Below, one piece after another: positions 1 to 11,769 of a DNA stretch of 64,000 nt. This DNA is from Bacteroidales bacterium (GTDB lineage: Bacteria; Bacteroidota; Bacteroidia; Bacteroidales; JAADJA01), in assembly GCA_021740645.1 (NCBI GenBank), contig JAIOZL010000015.1:21833-85832 (forward strand). Reading direction: 5' to 3'. How positions within the stretch are numbered: the first letter of the stretch is position 1; each line of letters begins with the position of its first letter. Under the pieces are notes generated by a model. That model had not been told where the DNA came from. It saw only the letters and a list, made by a program, of their open reading frames with translations, and did not search any database. Made by a program: the position numbers and the translations under genes.

Positions 1-82
1 AGATATTTAATCCTTTTATTTTCTTATGTTGCATCCCTCTTTCATGGCCAGGAACCATTTGAACGAACCCAGTGAAATATAC

Positions 83-2068
83 CTAAATCCTGTTGGTCGG
101 GACTGAAGTCTTTTGTTGCAGAGTAGCAAGTTTATAATAATACTGGGAGACTACCTTATTCCCGATCTTTTTAAAATAATCACCGAGGGTTAAGCAAACC
201 TCTTTGTTCTGAGGATTCATTTTAGCAGCCTTTTCCCAACAATATATTGCCCTGCTAGTATCGGCCACTTTCATCGCTATATCACCGAGATTTTGATAGG
301 GCAAATCAAGCGTGGGGTCAATATCAATGATTTTAATATTAGTGGATGTTGCTTGATCAATGTCTCCCACTGTGGCCTGAATCTGAGCCAGGTTCGACAA
401 TACCTGAACATTCAAAGAATCAATCAGGAGGTATTTATTCAAGTAAAAGAGTGACTGGTCATAATCCTTTTCCTCATTGCAAATCACTGCCAGGCTATAT
501 AAATACGCTTTCTCATCAGGTTTGATTTCATGGGCACGTTGAATGCATAAAAATGCCTGATCGTTTTTGCCAAGCATGTTAAAGTAAATTGATCCCAGGT
601 TATTCCATGCAAGATCATTTTCAGGATAAATCTCAAGAGCCCTTTTATAATGAGATATTGAGAGACTTATTTGTTCCTTCTTTTCACGGATATTAAGATC
701 GCCGGCTAATAATTCCTCTTTTAAAATATCTGCGTAATGAACATTTGCAATAGCAGAGTTTCCAAGATATTTAATATCAGCTTTAACCAAGGTTTCATAA
801 TTTTTCCAATCCTGATTTCTATGAATTACAAGTACCGAATAAGGGATTATCAAGACTAATGTTCCGGTTATGAGATAAGTAATTTTCATCTTTGATTGTA
901 CCGGCTGTCTTATATCATGCCTAAAAAGTTTTAATACCAAAATCCCAAACAATATGCATATGGCAATGGAAGGGGTGAGCATAAAACGATCTCCTACAAT
1001 CCCCATTACCGGCCGGACGACATTGGCATACATCGCAATGGAAACCAGGTAAAATAACAGAACGAAGGAGAAAATACTTTTCTGTTTTAATCCTGTTAAA
1101 GCATAAACAAATAAAGCAAGATGTAAAACAAGTGAGAAAATTACCTGGAAACTATTCCAATGAGCAACCGGGATCATATTGTACCCGTAATAATATAACA
1201 AAGGAAAGGGATAAATAAGCTTTTTCAGATAAAACAATAAAATATAAAATCCGGTAGATAATTTAACCCAAAAGGTTTCAAACCGAATTGGGTTTTCCAG
1301 AAATAACCTGGGATGTGCTGATTCTTCCAAAAATAATCTGGGGCCAAACCTGGCAATTATTACCGCCATAAAAATCAGAAAGAAAAGCAGGACAATTTTC
1401 CTGAACTTCATTTCAGTAAAAAAATACAATACCAGGGGAATTAAAACCAAGAAGGGTAAAGCCGTAGGCTTGGATAAAAATGAAATAAAATAAGAAAACA
1501 CACCCAGTATTACAAGCCAGAACTTATTCGTATCTGCATATTTTAAAAAAAGAAACAGGGTAAAAAAGGAAGATGCAAGACTCAACAACTCATCCCGGTT
1601 TTTCAAGCTGGCAACCACTTCAGTGTGCAAAGGATGGGCAGCCCAGATCAGGGTAATAATTACAGGAAGGAATGAATTATGTTTTCTCAGCATTCTTTTA
1701 AGTAAAAGAAAAAGCAAAAAACAATCGAGCATGTAAAGTAATATATTTACCGTGTGACTCACATACGGATTATTCCCAAAAACTTCATATTCAATGGCAA
1801 AAACAGTCAGCACAATAGGCCTGTAACCGAAATTCTGATCACTTTCAAGGCTGGTATACCTTGAGGTAAATATACCAGGGATGGAACGAATCCCTTTTTG
1901 GTGACCGGATTCATTGGTAACTACTAATTGATCATCAATTGAATATTTGTTAAAAATGGTATTTCCATAAAGCAGAAAAACTGTGAGGATTATTATGGCT
2001 AACTGCATTGGATAAGCCTGCAAAAATAAAAAATTTGACCTGACTGGTTTTTCTAAACTCTTCTTCAT
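83..2068 (-). CDS. TMTC-like membrane protein with C-terminal TPR repeats
   Basis: A polytopic membrane protein of 661 residues. The N-terminal ~410 residues hold roughly nine to ten hydrophobic segments, starting at about residue 22. Between the first two lies a loop with an acidic pair (SIDDQLV, about 43-49) and the motif YRPIVLTVF near residue 82, followed by AAHPLHTEVV near residue 143. This arrangement resembles the eukaryotic TMTC proteins and related bacterial GT-C-fold glycosyltransferases, in which the first-loop acid pair is catalytic. Residues ~430-640 are TPR repeats (for example AWNNLGSIYFNM and PYQNLGDIAM). A role in transferring a sugar to a surface or exported protein is inferred from this layout, not shown. 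The gene stands alone; the next gene upstream on the same strand is over 260 bases away. The ATG start is followed directly by a basic segment and the first membrane helix. Confidence 0.75.
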   Translation of the reverse strand: MKKSLEKPVRSNFLFLQAYPMQLAIIILTVFLLYGNTIFNKYSIDDQLVVTNESGHQKGIRSIPGIFTSRYTSLESDQNFGYRPIVLTVFAIEYEVFGNNPYVSHTVNILLYMLDCFLLFLLLKRMLRKHNSFLPVIITLIWAAHPLHTEVVASLKNRDELLSLASSFFTLFLFLKYADTNKFWLVILGVFSYFISFLSKPTALPFLVLIPLVLYFFTEMKFRKIVLLFFLIFMAVIIARFGPRLFLEESAHPRLFLENPIRFETFWVKLSTGFYILLFYLKKLIYPFPLLYYYGYNMIPVAHWNSFQVIFSLVLHLALFVYALTGLKQKSIFSFVLLFYLVSIAMYANVVRPVMGIVGDRFMLTPSIAICILFGILVLKLFRHDIRQPVQSKMKITYLITGTLVLIIPYSVLVIHRNQDWKNYETLVKADIKYLGNSAIANVHYADILKEELLAGDLNIREKKEQISLSISHYKRALEIYPENDLAWNNLGSIYFNMLGKNDQAFLCIQRAHEIKPDEKAYLYSLAVICNEEKDYDQSLFYLNKYLLIDSLNVQVLSNLAQIQATVGDIDQATSTNIKIIDIDPTLDLPYQNLGDIAMKVADTSRAIYCWEKAAKMNPQNKEVCLTLGDYFKKIGNKVVSQYYYKLATLQQKTSVPTNRI

Positions 2069-2267
2069 TTAAAATAAAATCTGCTTGAAACGTATTTATT
2101 AGATTAAAAAGATAGCCTTGAGACAATCCTTCTAATGAAAAAATATTGTCTATTAGAAGAGACCTTTTTTTTTTAAAAGTTGCATGCAACCCATGATTTA
2201 ATCCAATTATCCATAGATGAATTTTGGTATTGTGAAAATCGTTTTTAAAGTGATTTTATCGGAGGGT

Positions 2268-2304
2268 AAAAAAAAGGTTGTACCCAAAAAATCGGGTACA
2301 ACCT
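2268..2304 (-). terminator. Rho-independent terminator of the prolyl oligopeptidase gene
   Basis: A perfect 11-bp stem (2275-2285 with 2294-2304) encloses an 8-base loop. On the minus strand it is followed by an uninterrupted T run (complement of 2268-2275). It begins 24 bases past the stop codon of the minus-strand peptidase gene. Confidence 0.9.
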
Positions 2305-2328
2305 GATAAACAAGATTTCTTCAGTGTA

Positions 2329-4467
2329 TTAGTAATCTGGTGTAACCCCCAGATTATACATCATGAATGACCATTCATCCGTATATTCTTCAATAACTTT
2401 GGCAGTAGGTTTTCCACCTCCATGTCCTGCTTTTACATCAATGCGGATTAAAACAGGATTTTCTCCCATATGCATTTCCTGTAAGGTAGCTGCAAATTTA
2501 AATGAGTGTGCAGGTACTACCCTATCATCGTGATCAGCAGTAGTTATCAATGTGGCAGGATAACTTACCCCTTTGCTTAAGGTATGTAAAGGAGAATATC
2601 CAAGTAAATACTGAAACATTTCTTCCGACTCTTCACTTGAACCATAATCAGAGGCCCAGGCCCATCCAATCGTAAATTTATGATAACGGAGCATATCCAT
2701 AACCCCCACTGCAGGCAAAGCAACTCTAAATAGATCGGGGCGCTGGGTCATACAAGCTCCAACCAGCAGGCCACCGTTTGAACCACCAGCTATGGCTAAC
2801 TTCTCTGTAGAGGTATATCTATTCTCAATTAAATATTCCGCAGCTGAGATAAAATCATCAAAAACATTTTGCTTTTGCATTTTGGTTCCAGCTTCATGCC
2901 AGTCTTCTCCATACTCTCCACCTCCTCGTAGGTTTGGCATCGCGAAAACAAACCCATTTTCAAGAAGCACCAGCCTTGTAATGCTAAAGCCAGGAGTAAG
3001 GCTGATGTTAAATCCACCATAACCATAAAGGTAGGTGGGGTTTTTACCATTCATTTTCATCCCCTTCTTATGCACTATAAACATGGGAACCTCTGTTCCA
3101 TCTTTACTCTCATAAAAAACCTGCTTGGTTTCATAAGCATCTATATCAAAGTCAATCTCAGAACGTGTGTAAACCTCAGAAGTATTAGTTTCCATATCAA
3201 ATTTGTATACGGTGGAAGGAAATGTAAAAGAAGTAAAGGAATAAAAGGCTTCGTTATCATCCTTCTTACCTCCCATCCCAGACATTGAACCTATGCCCGG
3301 AAGCTGAAGGTTTTCAAGGAAGTTACCTTCCATATCGTAAATATAGGCCACGCTTGACGCATCCTTCATATATTCAGCTACAATTTTACCACCGATCAAT
3401 GAAATACTTTGTAATACTTCTTCTTTTTCCGGGATAATATCTTTCCAGTTATCTTTAGCAGGATTAGAAGGATCCACCATGATCAACTTCCATTTTGGCG
3501 CCCCATCATTTGTCATTATCAGTAATTGGTCACCAATGTTATCAATCACATTATATTCGTTTTCAAAATCATCTACTATAATGGTAAAATCTTTCTGACT
3601 TCCATCAAGCTTTTGGATAGCCAGGGAATTACCACTCGTTCCTTCTGACTGACTTAAGTAAACAAAAGACTGATCTTCAGTAGTGCCGGCATAAGCATTC
3701 CGAAGCGGATGGTCATCATCTTTATGGATTAATACATCTTCACTTTGATTCGTACCCAATTTATGGAAATACACTTTATGGTATTCATTTTTTGCTTTTA
3801 ACACATCTCCATCAGCAGGTGCATCATACCTGCTATAGTAAAAACCATCATCCTTCCACGACATACCCGAAAATTTTATCCATTCCAGGTGATCACTCAT
3901 TTTTTCTTTTGTTTCTACTTCCATTACAAATATTTCACTCCAGTCAGAACCTGACTTTGAAATACTGTAGGCCATATACTTGCCGTCCTTATCAAATTCA
4001 AGTCCTGACAATGCAACAGTTCCATCTTCTGAAAGCGTATTTGGGTCAAAAAATACTTCGGGTTCAGCATCAAGTGATGTTTGTTTATACATCACATACT
4101 GGTTTTGCATACCATCATTTTTAAAAAAGTAATAATTGCTTCCTTTTTTAAATGGTGTACCATATTTAGGGTAGTCCCAGATTTGCTCGAGCCTAGCTTT
4201 TACTTTATCCCTAAAGGGGATTTGGCCGAGGTAGCCAAAAGTAATTTCATTCTCAGCTGCTACCCATTCTGCAGTTTCTGCTGAATTATCATCTTCGAGC
4301 CAGCGGTAGGGATCTGCAACACTGGTTCCAAAATATACGTCAACAGTATCCACTTTTTTCGTTTGTGGATAAGGTCCAAAATTGATTTTTTTCATTTTCT
4401 GTGATTGTTCGCACCCTGAAAGAATAAATACAATTACTAACAGGAATAAGGGGAAAGAGCGTTTCAT
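2329..4467 (-). CDS. prolyl oligopeptidase (S9A), lipoprotein
   Basis: Serine peptidase of 712 residues that cleaves short peptides after proline. It begins with a lipoprotein signal whose lipobox ends at Cys19 (FILSGC), so it is probably anchored in the cell envelope. Residues ~35-440 form the seven-bladed propeller region (peptidase S9 N-terminal domain) and ~450-712 the alpha/beta hydrolase domain. The catalytic triad can be placed: Ser563 in GGSNGG, Asp647/648 in DHDDRVVP and His682 in AGHGGGKP. Length and spacing match the family. It stands alone, with its own terminator downstream. Together with the second S9 peptidase, the exported C1 peptidase and the M20 dipeptidase in this window it suggests peptide use. 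Confidence 0.95.
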   Translation of the reverse strand: MKRSFPLFLLVIVFILSGCEQSQKMKKINFGPYPQTKKVDTVDVYFGTSVADPYRWLEDDNSAETAEWVAAENEITFGYLGQIPFRDKVKARLEQIWDYPKYGTPFKKGSNYYFFKNDGMQNQYVMYKQTSLDAEPEVFFDPNTLSEDGTVALSGLEFDKDGKYMAYSISKSGSDWSEIFVMEVETKEKMSDHLEWIKFSGMSWKDDGFYYSRYDAPADGDVLKAKNEYHKVYFHKLGTNQSEDVLIHKDDDHPLRNAYAGTTEDQSFVYLSQSEGTSGNSLAIQKLDGSQKDFTIIVDDFENEYNVIDNIGDQLLIMTNDGAPKWKLIMVDPSNPAKDNWKDIIPEKEEVLQSISLIGGKIVAEYMKDASSVAYIYDMEGNFLENLQLPGIGSMSGMGGKKDDNEAFYSFTSFTFPSTVYKFDMETNTSEVYTRSEIDFDIDAYETKQVFYESKDGTEVPMFIVHKKGMKMNGKNPTYLYGYGGFNISLTPGFSITRLVLLENGFVFAMPNLRGGGEYGEDWHEAGTKMQKQNVFDDFISAAEYLIENRYTSTEKLAIAGGSNGGLLVGACMTQRPDLFRVALPAVGVMDMLRYHKFTIGWAWASDYGSSEESEEMFQYLLGYSPLHTLSKGVSYPATLITTADHDDRVVPAHSFKFAATLQEMHMGENPVLIRIDVKAGHGGGKPTAKVIEEYTDEWSFMMYNLGVTPDY

Positions 4468-4513
4468 GATTAATTTTTTAAGAATAGTTTAAAGTGTTTT
4501 TTGAATATAAAAC

Positions 4514-4521
4514 TAATTTTG
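4514..4521 (+). promoter_or_regulatory. Bacteroidota -7 element before the A9-tract gene
   Basis: The octamer TAATTTTG matches TAnnTTTG exactly. Transcription would start near 4528, about 49 bases before the ATG at 4577. No well-spaced TTTG is visible upstream. The element supports a start at 4577 rather than at the TTG at 4780. Confidence 0.45.
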
Positions 4522-4576
4522 CAGCTAAATTACTATTTCTTATAAAATATAAGCGGTTAAACAAGATATAAATGAT

Positions 4577-5469
4577 ATGAAAAAAAAATTAAGTCAGTAA
4601 GCATATTTAAGCACAATATAATCCTCGACAAGGTATCTTCCAAAGAGCTTGTAGAAAAAGGCTACAAATATTCCAGTAGCGAATTTGACAAAAAGGGCAA
4701 TAAGCTTACAGAGATTAGGTATAATGAAGATGGTGAAATTGAGGACAAAATTGTAAACAACTTTGATGAAAGCGGGAATTTGTATGAAGAACTGAATTAT
4801 ATATCACATAATGAAATTGCGGAACATAAAACCTATGAAAGGGATAGTAAGGGCAACGTGGTAGTAGCCTATAAGCATTATCAGGATGGAGAAAAGGATA
4901 CGATCAAGTTTGAGCGGGATCATGAAGGAAGATTGATTGAAAAAGTTACCATCGACTCCTATAATGAGGAAGAGTCCAGGGAAAAAATTCAATACGAAGG
5001 AGATAAAGTGGTTCAAAGGAAAATATCGGAATATGACGAACTGGTTTTAGAAGAAAACTTTAAATACGATGAAAAGGGGAATCTCATGGAGCATAGCAAA
5101 TGGAGTGTGGAAGAAGAAGATGCCAGATATGTTCACCTTTATAATCCTGACCGGACAATAAACAAAGTACTGAAATACAATTTGAAAGAAGAGCTTATTT
5201 CCAAAGCTGAATACAAATATTCAGGGGATCAACTAATTCAAATATTGGAAGAATCAGGATATGGTAAAACTATAACGGAAATTGAATATGATGACCAGGG
5301 AAATGCCATAACCCAAACTGAAAAGAATGCGAGAAATGAGGTCAATAACATTGCAAAAAGAAAGTATAACGAAAATAATGATATAACAGAAACGGAAGTT
5401 TTTATTGACCTTCATGGAAAAGGTATAAACCAGAATTATATGTTAAAATACACCTACGAGTACTTTTAA
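4577..5469 (+). CDS. YD-repeat-like hypothetical protein with a frame break at an A9 tract
   Basis: The open frame ending at 5469 is read without a stop from 4576, but its first standard start is a TTG at 4780 in the middle of the repeat region. An ATG at 4577 is followed by nine A residues (4580-4588) and then, in its own frame, by a stop after only seven codons. One added A (or two lost) would join this ATG to the long frame and give a protein of about 297 residues. The protein is built from degenerate repeats of the form Y/F-D-x-x-G-N (FDKKGNK, FDESGNL, YDEKGNL, YDDQGNA), as in RHS/YD-type repeats. It has no signal peptide or membrane segment, and no function can be assigned. The break may be a sequencing error, a phase-variable tract or a site of slippage. 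Confidence 0.6.
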
Positions 5470-5699
5470 AGGATTTCATAGGCATACAATTTCTAAAAAA
5501 TTTAATGGCAATTTCATCAAATTTTCTTTGCCGGAAGGGTGAAAAATCTGATCCATAAATTTGAGTCATCAATTACAAATTTTAATAAACCAAAGTTATT
5601 ATTAAAAAGGGGCGGTAATGCAATCAGATTTAACAACAAATTGTTAATAAAAACGTTGATTTTAAAGCACTTTCAAAGCGTTTAATTCCTTAATATTTA

Positions 5700-5707
5700 T
5701 ACCTTTG
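5700..5707 (+). promoter_or_regulatory. Bacteroidota -7 element for gyrB
   Basis: TACCTTTG matches TAnnTTTG. It lies 38 bases before the gyrB ATG, which leaves a leader of about 30 bases. The -33 element is weak. Confidence 0.5.
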
Positions 5708-5741
5708 CATATAATAAAAAATATAATTTTTTAAGCAGTAG

Positions 5742-7709
<1,968 letters not shown>

Positions 7710-8242
7710 TTAAGTAAATAAAGCAATCTTTCAATCTATTTACTTCATTTTAAAAACTTCCTTATTCTTCTAAATATTTAAGAAGGGTCATTCATATATT
7801 TTCTTTGTAAAGAAATAGTTCCATTCTCTGAAATTAATTATTTATAAAACGAGAGATTTCTTTTCTAAATATCTAATTAGTTACCCCATTAAATCTGTTT
7901 AAAATCATCCGGATTCCAAAAATGATTTTTTTTCCGTTTTGAAACAATTCACTAATCATTTCTTTTTTTGGGAATTGAGAGACAAAATTCATCTTGAAAA
8001 AAAACAAACTCCTTCAAGCACTAAAAATTTCTGAAACAAATAGTTAGCAAAATCGTACTACTACATTAATTAGATTTTGATAGACATAGATCAGTCTGCA
8101 AAATAAAAAGATTTGTCACAATCGGGAAAAGGAAAATGTACAGTAACGGCTTGAAATTGAATCAAAATTAAAACTGTAGAACTTAAATCTCAATTTGGGA
8201 AATCAATTTTTTTGGTGTATTACATAACGTAATTATTACTCT
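7710..8242. other. 533-base intergenic region without a gene
   Basis: Very A/T-rich sequence with no open frame of substance on either strand and no convincing terminator after gyrB. Near its right end is a short inverted repeat, ATTAC-N5-GTAAT (8219-8233), 10 bases before the start of the response regulator gene. It could be a regulator site, but the arms are too short to be sure. Confidence 0.5.
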
Positions 8243-9586
8243 ATGAGCTCATTTAAGATATTTGTTGTAGAAGATGATCCCTTGTACGGAGAAATGCTTA
8301 AATACCACTTAACACTTAACCCGGATAATGAAGTAATTAAATTTGAAACAGGAGCTGAATGTTTAAAACATCTTCACCAACAACCATCTTTAATTTCACT
8401 TGATTATTCATTACCTGATATGTCGGGTTTTGAAGTAATTAAAAAAGTAAAGTCATTTAATGCGGATATTCCTATAGTAGTTGTTTCTGGTCAGGAGGAT
8501 GTGGCGACTGCTGTAAACCTTTTAAAGGATGGTGCATACGACTATTTTGTGAAAGATGAAGATACCAAAGAACGCTTATGGAATACAATAAAAAACATAA
8601 AAGAACGGAATGAATTAAAAGAAGAGATAAGCGTACTAAAAGAAGAGATTGGGAAAAAATATGAATTCCGGAAAATAATAAAAGGAAACAGCCCGGCTAT
8701 TCAGCAAATTTTTAGTCTGATAGAAAAAGCCACGAATACCAACATAACCGTTTCCATTTATGGCGAAACAGGGACGGGAAAAGAACTTGTAGCCAAAGCC
8801 ATTCACTATAATTCAATCAGGGCTAAAAATTCGTTTGTCCCGGTGAACGTTACTGCAATTCCTTCCGAACTAATAGAAAGTGAATTTTTCGGTCATGAAA
8901 AAGGGGCCTTTACAGGAGCCAATGCAAGAAAAACGGGAAAATTTGAAGTCGCAAATAACGGAACCATATTTTTAGATGAGATAGGGGAAATGGATATTAA
9001 CATGCAGGCAAAATTGCTTCGTGTGATCCAGGAGAAGGAATTATACCGTGTGGGTGGAACAAAACCTATTAAGTTTGATGCCCGAGTTATTGTAGCTACA
9101 AACCGAAACCTTGCGAAAGAGGTTGAGAAAGGAAATTTTAGGGAGGACCTATACTACAGGCTTCTTGGATTGCCCATAGAAATACCACCACTCAGGTACA
9201 GGGGAAATGATATCCTGATCCTGGCCAAGTTTTTTGTGGATGACTTCTGTAAAGAAAATGGAATGCCCAAACTGGAAATCTCCGCCAGTGCACAGGAGAA
9301 GCTCCTTAAATATCCTTTCCCGGGTAACGTTAGAGAGCTAAAGGCGGTTATGGAACTTTCATGCGTACTTACCAATTCAACAAATATTGAAGACGAACAT
9401 ATCAGCTTTAATTCAACCAATGCAAAAAGCGATTTCCTTTTAGAAGAAGATACCCTTGAAGGATATGTCAGGAAGATTGTAAAATATTATTTACAGAAAT
9501 ACAATAACAACGTGATGGTAGTGGCTAAAAAACTTGATATTGGGAAATCTACCATATACAGAATGCTAAAAAATAATGAATTGTAA
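8243..9586 (+). CDS. sigma-54-dependent response regulator (NtrC family)
   Basis: Two-component transcription activator of 447 residues. The receiver domain (1-120) has the acidic pocket Glu10/Asp11/Asp12, phospho-acceptor Asp54, Ser82 and Lys104. A short coiled linker (~120-140) leads to the AAA+ domain, with Walker A GETGTGKE (174-181) and the sigma-54 contact loop GAFTGA (221-226), followed by the Walker B FLDEIGEMD. The C-terminus ends in a Fis-type helix-turn-helix (VAKKLDIGKSTIYRMLKN). It should open promoters with RNA polymerase-sigma-54. No histidine kinase is next to it, but an HPt protein gene follows 220 bases downstream, which suggests a phosphorelay. The targets are unknown; no clear -24/-12 sigma-54 promoter was seen in the window. 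Confidence 0.93.
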   Translation: MSSFKIFVVEDDPLYGEMLKYHLTLNPDNEVIKFETGAECLKHLHQQPSLISLDYSLPDMSGFEVIKKVKSFNADIPIVVVSGQEDVATAVNLLKDGAYDYFVKDEDTKERLWNTIKNIKERNELKEEISVLKEEIGKKYEFRKIIKGNSPAIQQIFSLIEKATNTNITVSIYGETGTGKELVAKAIHYNSIRAKNSFVPVNVTAIPSELIESEFFGHEKGAFTGANARKTGKFEVANNGTIFLDEIGEMDINMQAKLLRVIQEKELYRVGGTKPIKFDARVIVATNRNLAKEVEKGNFREDLYYRLLGLPIEIPPLRYRGNDILILAKFFVDDFCKENGMPKLEISASAQEKLLKYPFPGNVRELKAVMELSCVLTNSTNIEDEHISFNSTNAKSDFLLEEDTLEGYVRKIVKYYLQKYNNNVMVVAKKLDIGKSTIYRMLKNNEL

Positions 9587-9653
9587 TTATAAACAATTAG
9601 CTGTTAAAATTTGTTTTATCTTCATTGAGTCTTTTGAAAAATTTATTGTAATT

Positions 9654-9673
9654 TCCATTATTTAAATAATGGA
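9654..9673. repeat. 20-bp perfect palindrome
   Basis: A perfect 20-bp dyad, A/T-rich at the centre with GG/CC near both ends, lies between the NtrC-type regulator gene and the HPt gene, about 134 bases before the HPt start. It has the symmetry of a dimeric repressor or activator site. Confidence 0.5.
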
Positions 9674-9806
9674 TTCCAAATAGAGAATTTTTACATTACT
9701 AAAACACTTGTTTCTAAGCTTTTAACTTATTGGTATAATAGTTGCGAATACAGGTAGCACAACAAAGACAAATAACTTATACACTCATATATATAAAATA
9801 AATCAA

Positions 9807-10190
9807 ATGGATTCAAAAAGATTGTTCGACCTCACAAACTTAACCGAAATGCTTGGAGATGATAAAAAAGCAATTCTCCAGATGGTAAAAATCTTCTTGC
9901 AAGCAACACCTGAAAGTTTAAATGAACTCAACAGATGTTATGAAAAAAATGATCTACAAGGGGTAAGCAAACTCGCTCACAAATTGAAATCATCCATCGA
10001 TATATTTTCAATCAAAGATATTAAGCAAGATATCAGACGACTTGAAAACAATACACGCGATAATATAAACCTTGACGAAGTTCCAGAACTGGTCGAACGT
10101 CTTAATACAGTTCTTTCAACTGCAATAAAGCAGGTTGAAGAAGAGAAAGAAATACTGAATAAAAAACTTTTTCTAAACGAAAAGGCCTAA
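9807..10190 (+). CDS. HPt domain phosphotransfer protein
   Basis: A small all-helical protein (127 residues) with the histidine phosphotransfer motif LAHKLKSS. His58 is the likely phospho-acceptor and Lys61 follows in the usual place. Such proteins pass phosphate between a hybrid kinase receiver and a final response regulator. It has no kinase or receiver domain of its own. The neighbour upstream is a sigma-54 response regulator, so the pair may share a relay whose kinase is elsewhere. An AGGCCT-AAC-AGGCCT inverted repeat spans its stop codon (10183-10197). It converges on the carboxyltransferase gene, whose stop lies only 16 bases away. Confidence 0.88.
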   Translation: MDSKRLFDLTNLTEMLGDDKKAILQMVKIFLQATPESLNELNRCYEKNDLQGVSKLAHKLKSSIDIFSIKDIKQDIRRLENNTRDNINLDEVPELVERLNTVLSTAIKQVEEEKEILNKKLFLNEKA

Positions 10191-10206
10191 CAGGCCTGGG
10201 TAGACC

Positions 10207-11742
10207 CTACAAAGGAATATTTCCATGTTTTTTAGGAGGATTTGACTTCGACTTATTTTGGGTCATATCCAAAGCCTGAATAATTTTAAAACGTGTTTCC
10301 CTTGGATAAATAATCTCATCAATATAACCTAGTGCTGCTGCCTTGTATGGGCTGGCAAAAGTTGTCCTATACTCATCTACTGCCTTTTTCTTATCCTCGT
10401 CACTTAGTTTATCTCTAAAAATGATATTCACGGCCCCTTCGGGCCCCATTACTGCAATTTCTGCGGAAGGATAAGCATAGTTCACATCTGCTCCAATATG
10501 TTTACTCGACATCACATCATATGCACCACCATATGCCTTACGGGTGATAAGCGTAATTTTTGGAACAGTAGCTTCAGCAAAGGCATAAAGTAATTTTGCA
10601 CCATGTTTTATAATCCCACCAAATTCCTGTGCCGTTCCCGGTAAAAACCCGGGTACATCAACAAAAGTAACCAGTGGAATATTAAAGGCATCACAAAAAC
10701 GGACAAACCTTGCTCCTTTAACCGAAGAACTTATATCAAGCACTCCGGCAAGATTAGCGGGCTGATTGGCTACAATACCGACAGGTTTTCCTGCAAATCT
10801 GGCAAATCCAATGATAATATTTTGGGCATAATAAGGCATTACTTCAAAGAAATTATGCTCATCCACTACAGAATGAATAATTTCTTTCATATCATATGGT
10901 TTATTAGAATCTTCAGGTACAATGGTCTGGAGTTTTTCATCTTCACGGTGAATATCATCCAAACAGGGTTTTTGTGGTGGATCCTCCATATTGTTGGAGG
11001 GCAAGAAACTAAAAAGTTCCCTCAGCATCATCATAGCTCCTTCATCATCTTCTGCAACGAAATGTGCTACTCCACTCTTGCTATTATGGGTTATTGCTCC
11101 CCCAAGGTCCTCTTTCGTAACTTCTTCATGGGTCACAGTTTTAATCACATCAGGGCCGGTAACAAACATGTAACTGGTATTCTTCACCATCATAATAAAG
11201 TCAGTAATGGCTGGTGAATATACGGCACCTCCGGCACATGGTCCAAGTATTGCTGATATCTGTGGGACAACTCCCGAAGCAATGGTATTCCTGTAAAAAA
11301 TATCTGCATAACCTGCCAGACTTTCAACCCCTTCCTGTATCCTGGCACCCCCTGAATCGTTTAAACCAATAACAGGTGCACCCATTTTAAGGGCAAGATC
11401 CATGATCTTAATTATTTTATCAGCATTTGCCCGGCTTAGGGTTCCTCCAAAAACAGTGAAATCCTGAGCAAAAACATAAACAAGCCTTCCATCTATTTTC
11501 CCATAACCAGCTACTACACCATCTCCAAGTATTTTATTTTTATCAATCCCAAAATCAGTAGCACGGTGGGTTACAAATTTATCTACTTCTACAAATGTTT
11601 TTTTATCGAGCAAATCTTCAATCCGCTCACGAGCAGTTTTACGGCCGGCATTATGCTGTCGGTCAATTCTTTCTTTTCCACCGCCAAGTTCTGCTAAACT
11701 ATTTCGCTCTTCAAATCTTTTATATTTTTCTTCTGTCGACAT
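10207..11742 (-). CDS. pccB: propionyl-CoA carboxylase carboxyltransferase subunit
   Basis: Carboxyltransferase of 511 residues that moves the carboxyl group from carboxybiotin to an acyl-CoA. Its crotonase-like double domain shows [17 protein letters not shown], the oxyanion-hole region [12 protein letters not shown] in the first half, and [10 protein letters not shown] in the second. The length and C-terminal sequence fit PccB and the alpha subunit of methylmalonyl-CoA decarboxylase. The genes for carrier and biotin carboxylase are directly upstream on the same strand, and no membrane decarboxylase subunit is present, so the operon is best read as a carboxylase making (S)-methylmalonyl-CoA. 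It is the third gene of that operon, 27 bases behind the carrier gene. Confidence 0.93.
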   Translation of the reverse strand: MSTEEKYKRFEERNSLAELGGGKERIDRQHNAGRKTARERIEDLLDKKTFVEVDKFVTHRATDFGIDKNKILGDGVVAGYGKIDGRLVYVFAQDFTVFGGTLSRANADKIIKIMDLALKMGAPVIGLNDSGGARIQEGVESLAGYADIFYRNTIASGVVPQISAILGPCAGGAVYSPAITDFIMMVKNTSYMFVTGPDVIKTVTHEEVTKEDLGGAITHNSKSGVAHFVAEDDEGAMMMLRELFSFLPSNNMEDPPQKPCLDDIHREDEKLQTIVPEDSNKPYDMKEIIHSVVDEHNFFEVMPYYAQNIIIGFARFAGKPVGIVANQPANLAGVLDISSSVKGARFVRFCDAFNIPLVTFVDVPGFLPGTAQEFGGIIKHGAKLLYAFAEATVPKITLITRKAYGGAYDVMSSKHIGADVNYAYPSAEIAVMGPEGAVNIIFRDKLSDEDKKKAVDEYRTTFASPYKAAALGYIDEIIYPRETRFKIIQALDMTQNKSKSNPPKKHGNIPL

Positions 11743-11769
11743 AACTTTAGTTTTTTAATTCTTTGTTAA

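Noticed and set aside
1..75. Open frame of 24 codons at the left edge, ending with TGA at 73-75
   Set aside because: It reads like a signal peptide or the end of an unseen gene, but without upstream sequence neither can be shown.
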